Positions 26,544-33,351 of a stretch of DNA of 64,000 nucleotides are shown here, in pieces. The translations under genes were made by a program, and so were the position numbers. Within the stretch, counting starts at the first letter, position 1, and every line of letters begins with the position of its first letter. Location: positions 62,001 through 126,000 of the forward strand of contig NZ_JABAIL010000004.1 of the NCBI RefSeq assembly GCF_012641475.1, written 5' to 3'. This DNA comes from Flammeovirga agarivorans. Lineage in GTDB: Bacteria > Bacteroidota > Bacteroidia > Cytophagales > Flammeovirgaceae. The notes under the pieces were generated by a model that saw only the letters and a list, made by a program, of their open reading frames with translations, made no database searches and was not told the DNA's origin.

Positions 26544-28295
26544 ATGAATCAATATATAAAATCATATAGTTCATTAGTAGTCATGTTTGTAACAGGACTA
26601 TTTTGTGGATGGCTTTTCTTTGGAGGCGAAACATCATCTGAAGGACATGAAAACCATCAACATGATACAAAAGAAGAAGTTTGGACATGTTCAATGCATC
26701 CTCAAATTAGACAAAATGAACCTGGAGATTGCCCAATTTGTGGTATGGAATTAATTCCGGCTTCATCAGGAAATGAAGGTCAAGATTTAGCACATATTTC
26801 TTTATCAAAATCAGCGGTTGCACTGGCGAATATTCAGACGACAAAAGTAGTGAAGTCTGAGGCGGAAAAGGAATTATTGATGCAAGGGAAAATTGCTGTG
26901 GATGAAAGAAGAACCTATTCTCAAGCATCACATATCTCTGGAAGAATAGAGAAAAGTTATGTTAATTATTTAGGAGAACGAGTTCGTAAGGGACAAAAGT
27001 TAGCCACTATTTATTCTCCCCAATTGGTTACAGCTCAGCGAGAATATTTTGAAGCAAAAAAAGTCAAAGATTCAAACCCTCAATTATTAAGAGCTGCTAA
27101 AGAGAAACTTCGTCTCTGGAAATTATCTGAAGATCAAATCAAGAAAATTGATCAATCAGGAAAAGTAATGACCGAATTTGATATCAGAGCAGATATATCT
27201 GGTGTCATTACTAAGCTCAATGTGGTTGAAGGGGATCATGTGATGGAAGGACAGATTATGTATGATTTAGCAGACTTGTCTCGTTTATGGGTGAAATTTG
27301 ATGCCTATGAAAGTGATTTAGCTTGGTTGAACATAGGAGACGAAATTGAGTTTTCAGTATCATCTTATCCAGGACAAAAGTTTACTACAAAGATATCATT
27401 TATTGATCCGTTTATTGATCCAAAAACAAGAGTGGCTTCAGTAAGAGGTAATGTAATCAATGCCAAAAATAAGCTGAAACCAGAGATGTTTGTTTCTGGA
27501 AAAGTAAATGCAAAACTTCCTGTAAATGATGATGTGATTGTTGTACCAAAGTCTGCTGTTTTATGGACAGGTCCTAGATCGATTGTTTATGTAAAAGTAG
27601 AAGGAGAGGCAGAACCTACTTTTGAGATGAGAGAGGTGACTTTAGGTGCGTCTTTGGCCAATGCATATGTAATTAATGAAGGGGTGAATATAGGCGAGTC
27701 TGTTGTCACTCAAGGTACCTATACTGTTGATGCTGCAGCACAATTGAAAGGTAAACCAAGTATGATTGCACCTCATAAAGGAGATGAACAAACCCAGAAC
27801 ATGTCAGCAGGAATGTTACATCATCAAAAATTTGAAGATGGTGTATCAGAAAACTTTAAGCAACAGCTTCAAAAAGCGTATCGAAGTTATTTGTTAGTAA
27901 AAGATGCTTTTGTGTCTAGCGATGATGATAAGGCAAAAGAATTGATCACTGATTTTAATAATGCAGTAGCTGAAGTGTCTATGAAAGGCGTAAAAGGAGA
28001 TGCACATATGTATTGGATGATGGCTTCTAAGGAGTTGAAGTCGAATGTCCAAGAGATGATTAAAGCAGATAATATCGATACCCGAAGACGCTATTTTGTG
28101 GATGTATCCAAAGAATTATCTAATATGGTCAGTCGATTTGGTTTGCCGGAAAGCGAACAGGTATTCTTATTGTACTGCCCGATGGCAAATCATGATAAAG
28201 GAGCTTCTTGGCTGTCAAATACTAAAGAAGTACTGAATCCTTATTACGGAGATATGATGCTGAAATGTGGTGAAGTTCAGCAAAAGATCCAATAA
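26544..28295 (+). CDS. cusB: CusB-type periplasmic adaptor with heavy-metal-binding and DUF3347 domains
   Basis: A 583-residue membrane-fusion protein. An N-terminal anchor (about 8-27) is followed by a heavy-metal-binding domain with WTCSMHPQI...GDCPICGMEL (about 47-72), the lipoyl/hairpin/barrel adaptor core (about 100-415, with VRKGQKLATIYSPQLV and VEGDHVMEGQIMYDLADLS), and a C-terminal DUF3347 region (about 435-583) ending in FLLYCPMANHDKGASWLS...YYGDMMLKCG. The Cys/Met-rich ends suggest Cu(I)/Ag(I) capture and delivery to the pump. The domain order is typical for Bacteroidota. The operon ends with a hairpin right after this gene. Confidence 0.93.
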   Translation: MNQYIKSYSSLVVMFVTGLFCGWLFFGGETSSEGHENHQHDTKEEVWTCSMHPQIRQNEPGDCPICGMELIPASSGNEGQDLAHISLSKSAVALANIQTTKVVKSEAEKELLMQGKIAVDERRTYSQASHISGRIEKSYVNYLGERVRKGQKLATIYSPQLVTAQREYFEAKKVKDSNPQLLRAAKEKLRLWKLSEDQIKKIDQSGKVMTEFDIRADISGVITKLNVVEGDHVMEGQIMYDLADLSRLWVKFDAYESDLAWLNIGDEIEFSVSSYPGQKFTTKISFIDPFIDPKTRVASVRGNVINAKNKLKPEMFVSGKVNAKLPVNDDVIVVPKSAVLWTGPRSIVYVKVEGEAEPTFEMREVTLGASLANAYVINEGVNIGESVVTQGTYTVDAAAQLKGKPSMIAPHKGDEQTQNMSAGMLHHQKFEDGVSENFKQQLQKAYRSYLLVKDAFVSSDDDKAKELITDFNNAVAEVSMKGVKGDAHMYWMMASKELKSNVQEMIKADNIDTRRRYFVDVSKELSNMVSRFGLPESEQVFLLYCPMANHDKGASWLSNTKEVLNPYYGDMMLKCGEVQQKIQ

Positions 28296-28303
28296 ATAAT
28301 AAG

Positions 28304-28339
28304 AGCCTGTAGCATTATTTATAAATGGTGCTACAGGCT
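28304..28339. terminator. bidirectional hairpin terminator after the cus operon
   Basis: A perfect 11-bp stem AGCCTGTAGCA (28304-28314) / TGCTACAGGCT (28329-28339) with a 14-base loop. The T-tails on both strands are modest. It lies between cusB (stop 28295) and the convergent small-protein gene (stop 28358). Confidence 0.7.
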
Positions 28340-28357
28340 TACTTCTTTAATGTAGTA

Positions 28358-28726
28358 TTACATCAATTGATTCCTCACTTTCTCTTTTAGCTTCTGTCTT
28401 ATCTGTGTGTATTTTTTGTATTGCTTTTTAGATAAAACGGCTTTTAAATCTTTAGCCTTTTGATCTTCCACAGCTCTAACAGCATTTAATTTTGCTAGAT
28501 TACTACTTTCTTTAACAGCTATTTTATCAATTTTCTGTGCACTCTTTAAATTGATTTCTTGCACTTTGTCTATTTGATCTTCCTTTAGTTTGAGGACGTC
28601 TTTCATCTGATTTGTTAGGAATGTTGCTCTATCCTCAGCTGTTGGTTTTTCATTATTTGTTACATTGGCTAGCATGATGGTTGCCGCTAAGCCAATGAGT
28701 GTGATGATTAGGTTTAATTTTTTCAT
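28358..28726 (-). CDS. small exported Lys-rich protein, Spy/CpxP-like
   Basis: A 122-residue protein with a signal peptide (MKKLNLIITLIGLAATIMLAN) and a highly charged, all-helical mature part. The segments TNQMKDVLKLKEDQIDKVQEINLKS and KDLKAVLSKKQYKKYTQIRQ follow the helix-turn pattern (T..M...L.L...Q...V..IN) of Spy/CpxP-type periplasmic chaperones and metal-responsive LTXXQ proteins. Spy-like proteins buffer unfolded protein during envelope or copper stress. The location between the cus operon and copA, divergent from copA, supports a role in copper stress. Homology is weak by eye, so the family call is moderate. Confidence 0.75.
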   Translation of the reverse strand: MKKLNLIITLIGLAATIMLANVTNNEKPTAEDRATFLTNQMKDVLKLKEDQIDKVQEINLKSAQKIDKIAVKESSNLAKLNAVRAVEDQKAKDLKAVLSKKQYKKYTQIRQKLKEKVRNQLM

Positions 28727-28857
28727 AACGTTAAATTCTTTTTTGTGATATCTATTTAAATACGCTACAAAAAATAATCAATGTATAAAGATATGATTGT
28801 AGTATGATATAAACTTATTTATTTAGAAGGCAGATGGATTTTATTATAAGATTTCAG

Positions 28858-28893
28858 TACTAAATTTTATACTTCATTACTAAAATTCCGTAC
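28858..28893 (+). promoter_or_regulatory. repeated TACTAAA...TAC element upstream of copA
   Basis: Two similar copies, TACTAAATTTTATAC (28858-28872) and TACTAAAATTCCGTAC (28878-28893), lie about 50-85 bases upstream of the copA start. A related TACTTATTAGAGTAC (21434-21448) lies upstream of cusA. The shared TACT...(G/A)TAC pattern could be a copper-responsive regulator site, but it is short and AT-rich. Confidence 0.3.
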
Positions 28894-28943
28894 AAATTTC
28901 TCATGAAGAAATACGACTTTTGTATTGACTAAAGAGAACAACA

Positions 28944-31478
28944 ATGAAAGAATTAATATTAGATACAACATTAGGTTGTAAAAAGTGTGAAGCTAAAGTG
29001 CATCCGCTTTTAGAAGCCGATCCCCGAGTAATAGATTGGGAAGTTAAAGATGGACATATATTGAGAGTCGTTACAGAAGGCGCTTGTCAAAAATGTATAA
29101 ATAAAATTATTGGTGAAGCTGGGTATGAGGTCAAGGAACAATTATCATCAAAAGAGGTTAACCCTGAAGATTATGCTGATAAAATACCTCACGATTTGCC
29201 AATAATAGAATATGATGTTCCTGAGGCTACCGCTGAAAATGCTGGGAAGTATTATTGTCCAATGCAATGTGAGGGTGATAAGTTATATGATGAAATGGGA
29301 GACTGCCCAGTATGTGGAATGCCTTTGGAAAAAATTCCAGAACCCAAAGCTCCTGTGAAATATGCTTGCCCAATGCATCCAGAGGAAGAATATGACGAAC
29401 CTGGGGATTGTCCGATTTGCGGCATGTCCTTAGAGCCAGTTATCCCATCCCAAGATGAGAGTTCAGAAGGTCATGAAGCGTATGATGATATGATGAAAAG
29501 GTTCAAGTTGAGTTTACTTTTCACAATACCTGTAGCATTGATCGCAATGTTGGGACATATTTTTCCATCCGTACATCATAAGATGTTAGCAATTATGTCT
29601 CAAACATCTTGGAATGCAATACAGTTCGTCCTTACAATACCTATGGTATTCTACACAGGCTGGATTTTTATGAGAAGGGCTTGGTCATCGATTGTTACTA
29701 AGAATTTTAATATGTGGACTTTAATCGGAATAGGTACGTCTGTCGCTTTCCTTTTCAGTACTATAGCATTATTTATACCTGATTATTTCCCCGATGAATT
29801 TAAAAATCATGGAGCCGTAGATGTATATTTCGAGGCAACTTGTATTATTCTGTTATTAGTTATGTTAGGTCAATTGATGGAGCTAAACGCACATCAAAGA
29901 ACTAATTCAGCATTAAAAGCATTATTAAAGTGGGCTCCACAAACAGCTACAGTGATTAGAAATAATAAGGATATGCTTGTTGCTGTTGAACATATTGTCA
30001 AAGGAGATCAACTAAAGGTAAAACCCGGTGAAAAGGTAGCTGTAGATGGTGTTGTTATCGAAGGATATGGCACTATGGATGCATCTATGATCACAGGCGA
30101 ACCTATTCCTTTTGATGTAAAAGCAAATGATAAAGTAAGCAGTGGTATGATTAATACGAACGGTAACTTTATCATGAAAGCAGAAAAAGTAGGTAAGGAA
30201 ACTCTTTTATCTAAAGTGATTGAGATGGTCAATGATGCCGGGCGTTCAAGAGCTCCTATTCAAAAGGTTGCTGATCAGATTGCAAAGTATTTTGTACCAA
30301 TTGTAGTCAGTGTATCAATTATTACCTACTTGTTATGGTTCTTTTTATATACAGGTGAGAATGCCGCAGTTTATGCTTTAGTGAATGCAGTAGCAGTTCT
30401 TCTCATCGCTTGTCCATGTGCCTTAGGGTTGGCTACACCTATGTCAATAATGGTAGGTACAGGGAAAGGAGCTGAACATGGGATCTTGGTGAAAAATGCA
30501 GAAGCATTACAAGGTTTAAGTGATATTAATGTTTTGATGATCGATAAAACAGGGACCCTAACACAAGGCAAGCCTGAAGTTCAGGAAGTTACCTCGTTTT
30601 CAACTTGGTCAGATGAACAAGTGTTGGCTTATGCAGCCGCTTTAGATCAAAACAGTGATCACCCATTAGCAAAAGCTACTGTTGCCTATGCAAAAAATAA
30701 AAATGTAGGCTTACCTCAAGTATCAGATTACAAATATATCATTGGTAAAGGTGCTGAGGCCATATTTGATGGAAAGAAAGTTCGTATTGGAAATCAAACC
30801 AGTATCAATGAAGGTGATCTTTCTGAAGAACAAAAAAGTCTTATTTCTACTGAACAACAAAAAGGGGCAACTGTTATCTATGTAGTTTATGATAATTCTC
30901 TTAAGGGTATTATAACACTTGAAGATAAAATTAAACCAAACGCTAGAAAAGCCATTTCGGATTTAGAAGATCATGGTATTGAAGTGATTATGTTGACAGG
31001 AGATAATCAGAAAACAGCTGCATACGTTGCCAAAGAAGTGGGGATTAAACATTTCAAATCTGATTGTTTGCCAGAAGACAAATTAAATGCAGTAAAAGAA
31101 TATCAAGAAAAGGGATTAAAAGTAGCCATGGCTGGTGATGGTATAAATGATGCCCCCTCTTTAACCCTTGCAGACATAGGTATAGCGATGGGAGATGGAA
31201 CAGATATCGCCATACAAAGTGCGGAAATAACATTGCTCAAAGGTGATATTTCGAACTTAGTCAAAACCTTTAAATTAGGAAGAAAAGTGATGAGGAATAT
31301 TAAAGAAAACTTACTCTTCGCTTTCTTATATAATGTATTAGGAGTTCCAGTTGCAGCAGGTGTATTATTCCCATTCTTTGGGATACTATTATCACCCATG
31401 TTAGCCACTTTAGCAATGAGCTTTAGTTCTGTTTCCGTTATCACTAATGCACTGAGATTGAGGAAAATAACCCTTTAG
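28944..31478 (+). CDS. copA: copper-translocating P1B-type ATPase
   Basis: An 844-residue copper/silver exporter of the inner membrane. The N-terminus has an HMA-like part with two CxxC sites (GCKKC at 11-15, ACQKC at 47-51), then two heavy-metal-binding domains (CPMQCEGDKL...CPVCGMPLE at about 105-130; CPMHPEEEY...CPICGMSLE at about 142-165). The core has the TGE loop (ITGEPIPF), the CPC membrane motif LIACPCALGLATP, the phosphorylation motif DKTGTLTQG, a SDHPLAKA nucleotide-binding HP motif, and MAGDGINDAPSL. It pumps Cu(I) or Ag(I) out of the cytoplasm, complementing the periplasm-clearing cus pump just upstream. It is a single-gene transcript ending in a hairpin. Confidence 0.95.
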   Translation: MKELILDTTLGCKKCEAKVHPLLEADPRVIDWEVKDGHILRVVTEGACQKCINKIIGEAGYEVKEQLSSKEVNPEDYADKIPHDLPIIEYDVPEATAENAGKYYCPMQCEGDKLYDEMGDCPVCGMPLEKIPEPKAPVKYACPMHPEEEYDEPGDCPICGMSLEPVIPSQDESSEGHEAYDDMMKRFKLSLLFTIPVALIAMLGHIFPSVHHKMLAIMSQTSWNAIQFVLTIPMVFYTGWIFMRRAWSSIVTKNFNMWTLIGIGTSVAFLFSTIALFIPDYFPDEFKNHGAVDVYFEATCIILLLVMLGQLMELNAHQRTNSALKALLKWAPQTATVIRNNKDMLVAVEHIVKGDQLKVKPGEKVAVDGVVIEGYGTMDASMITGEPIPFDVKANDKVSSGMINTNGNFIMKAEKVGKETLLSKVIEMVNDAGRSRAPIQKVADQIAKYFVPIVVSVSIITYLLWFFLYTGENAAVYALVNAVAVLLIACPCALGLATPMSIMVGTGKGAEHGILVKNAEALQGLSDINVLMIDKTGTLTQGKPEVQEVTSFSTWSDEQVLAYAAALDQNSDHPLAKATVAYAKNKNVGLPQVSDYKYIIGKGAEAIFDGKKVRIGNQTSINEGDLSEEQKSLISTEQQKGATVIYVVYDNSLKGIITLEDKIKPNARKAISDLEDHGIEVIMLTGDNQKTAAYVAKEVGIKHFKSDCLPEDKLNAVKEYQEKGLKVAMAGDGINDAPSLTLADIGIAMGDGTDIAIQSAEITLLKGDISNLVKTFKLGRKVMRNIKENLLFAFLYNVLGVPVAAGVLFPFFGILLSPMLATLAMSFSSVSVITNALRLRKITL

Positions 31479-31496
31479 TAACTTTTTGTAACCCCG

Positions 31497-31530
31497 AAAA
31501 GCACTATTCTGGCAAGTTTAGTGCTTTTTT
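31497..31530 (+). terminator. intrinsic terminator of copA
   Basis: A 10-bp stem (31497-31506 with 31519-31528) with a 12-base loop and a T-run on the plus strand, starting 19 bases after the copA stop. Confidence 0.75.
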
Positions 31531-31643
31531 ATTTGTTTGTTACAATAATTTCGCCGTATTTTACAATATAACTACATAGATTACTTTAGGTACTTGTATA
31601 GAAATTAACAATTAAATAGCTCTCAAAAAATTATTTGACTTAA

Positions 31644-33050
31644 ATGAAAAAATCTTTTACTATTAATCTAATAGGAAGATTGTGTGTATACTCTTTTCTT
31701 CTTATATCATTCGTTGCACAATCTCAAACAGTCTACAAACCAGCAATCTCTAGTACATTTATAGAAAGTACATGGAAAGATCCAAACAGTTGGATTTATG
31801 TTTCAGGAGATGTTGTCGCTTATCCTAATAATTATCCACAAGGTACTGATGAAGTGCAATTTGGTAATGGGGGTAATGGGAATTATGAACCTATCTCAAT
31901 AGGATTCGATTTGACTACAGTTTCATCAACTCTTACATTTTCAAATCAAGAGGATGGTCCATACAGTTTAATAACAGTAACTGGAGATGGTACTGTTGTC
32001 GCACAAGATATTGTTGATAACAGTAAGAAAGTAAGGATTACTGTTGAAGAAGGAGGAAGTTTAACAGTAACTGACCTTCTAACTTTAAGCCAGACAGATA
32101 GTGAAATTGTTGTGAAAGGTGAATTTTACGCAAACAATGGCCTTACGTTCTCTGGTGGAGGAAAACAAACAATCGATGTACATGATACTGGATTTGCAAA
32201 GGTTACTGGTACATTCACTTCTCAAGCGGGAGATATTTCTATCGCAGATGGAGGTGAACTAGAGGTAACTGTAGACATAGTTATTCCTAATACATCTGGT
32301 AGCCCTTCTTGGACTCTTAATGGTATTTTAAGTGTTGGAGGAGATATTGATATGCAATGTTGGGTGAGCCTTTCATTTTCCGTAGGTGGTGATGGTGGAC
32401 TGAATGTAGATGGAAGTTGTGATATGAACTCGGTTTGTAATACATCCGCAAATAATAGTTTATGCGGGAGAATAAACAATGGAGATTATGAAGTCGACTT
32501 ACCAGTTACATTAGTGTCATTTACAGGTCAAAAACTTGACAATAGTGTTGAACTTGAATGGGTGACAGCTACTGAATTGAATGCTGAAAGGTTTGATATT
32601 CAAAGTTCATTTGATAACAGAAATTGGGTTGTTGAAGGTAGTGTTCTTGCTGCAGGAAATTCTTCAACAACAATTGAGTACAATTTTACAGCTCAAAATA
32701 ATGGAGAAAAATATTACCGTCTTGTTCAATATGATTTTGATGGTAGATTTGAAGTTTTTGGCCCTTTGTTATTTGATAGTGAAGTTGAGAATAAAGTTTT
32801 TGTATATCCTAATATTCTTGATTCAGGTAATGACGTTTCTTTATTTTTTGATGGAGAATTCTCAAACCAAAATGTAAATATTACTTTGATGAAAATAAAT
32901 GGTCAATTTATTTTTGAAAAGGTAATTTCAATTGAAGAGGGCAGTGGAGTTTACCCATTACAGGATATTGAGGGAGTAGAGGCTGGCTTCTACTTACTTA
33001 GATTTCAGGTAGGGGCAACTACTACCACGAGTAAACTCATTATTAGATAA
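31644..33050 (+). CDS. secreted protein with T9SS type A sorting domain
   Basis: A 468-residue exported protein (signal peptide ending FVAQSQTVY). Residues 30-290 look like a beta-helix or solenoid (SITVTGDGT, VEEGGSLTVTDLL, VKGEFYANNGLTFSGGG, IADGGELEVTVDIV) resembling the polymer or adhesin repeats of T9SS cargo; two Cys-containing turns lie at about 245-275. From about 290 comes a fibronectin-like segment (LPVTLVSFTGQKLDNSVELEWVTATELN...) and a C-terminal T9SS type A domain (VFVYPNILDSGN ... AGFYLLRFQ ... SKLIIR). The architecture mirrors the Asp/His-rich protein at 18189-19610 but lacks the acidic/His clusters. It is a single gene on the far side of the copper island. Confidence 0.85.
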   Translation: MKKSFTINLIGRLCVYSFLLISFVAQSQTVYKPAISSTFIESTWKDPNSWIYVSGDVVAYPNNYPQGTDEVQFGNGGNGNYEPISIGFDLTTVSSTLTFSNQEDGPYSLITVTGDGTVVAQDIVDNSKKVRITVEEGGSLTVTDLLTLSQTDSEIVVKGEFYANNGLTFSGGGKQTIDVHDTGFAKVTGTFTSQAGDISIADGGELEVTVDIVIPNTSGSPSWTLNGILSVGGDIDMQCWVSLSFSVGGDGGLNVDGSCDMNSVCNTSANNSLCGRINNGDYEVDLPVTLVSFTGQKLDNSVELEWVTATELNAERFDIQSSFDNRNWVVEGSVLAAGNSSTTIEYNFTAQNNGEKYYRLVQYDFDGRFEVFGPLLFDSEVENKVFVYPNILDSGNDVSLFFDGEFSNQNVNITLMKINGQFIFEKVISIEEGSGVYPLQDIEGVEAGFYLLRFQVGATTTTSKLIIR

Positions 33051-33077
33051 TCAATACTGACAAATAAGAATAATTTG

Positions 33078-33116
33078 AATGTGATGTCATCAAAAAATGG
33101 CATCACATTTTTCTTT
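33078..33116 (+). terminator. intrinsic terminator
   Basis: A 13-bp stem with one G-T pair (33078-33090 with 33097-33109) and a 6-base loop, followed by TTTCTTTT. It begins 27 bases after the T9SS protein stop. Confidence 0.75.
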
Positions 33117-33191
33117 TGTAACCCCAAAAAATTGCGATTTCTGCACAATTTTAATTTTTGTTTTAATGATTTTAATCATGCACCCCGTTAC

Positions 33192-33203
33192 GCAAACCGT
33201 TGC
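33192..33203 (+). promoter_or_regulatory. LacI/CcpA-like operator upstream of malQ
   Basis: GCAAACCGTTGC is a near-perfect GCAA-N4-TTGC palindrome resembling LacI-family operators (GCAAACGTTTGC), including those of maltose regulators. It lies about 150 bases upstream of the amylomaltase start. No LacI-type gene is in the window, so the regulator would act in trans. Confidence 0.4.
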
Positions 33204-33351
33204 AAAAAGAAATAAATAAATAAGTTGGCTTCACCTATTTTATAACCTAAAACAAAATACTATTTTAGCTATGTGAAGTTTGTGTTGTTACTTCTCAAAA
33301 TCAATATTAAGTAAAAAATACATTGTCTAAAGACATATAAAAACAGTCTGA

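Noticed and set aside
31103-31444. Minus-strand ORF inside copA
   Set aside because: Shadow of the conserved ATPase core; no start context or family resemblance.
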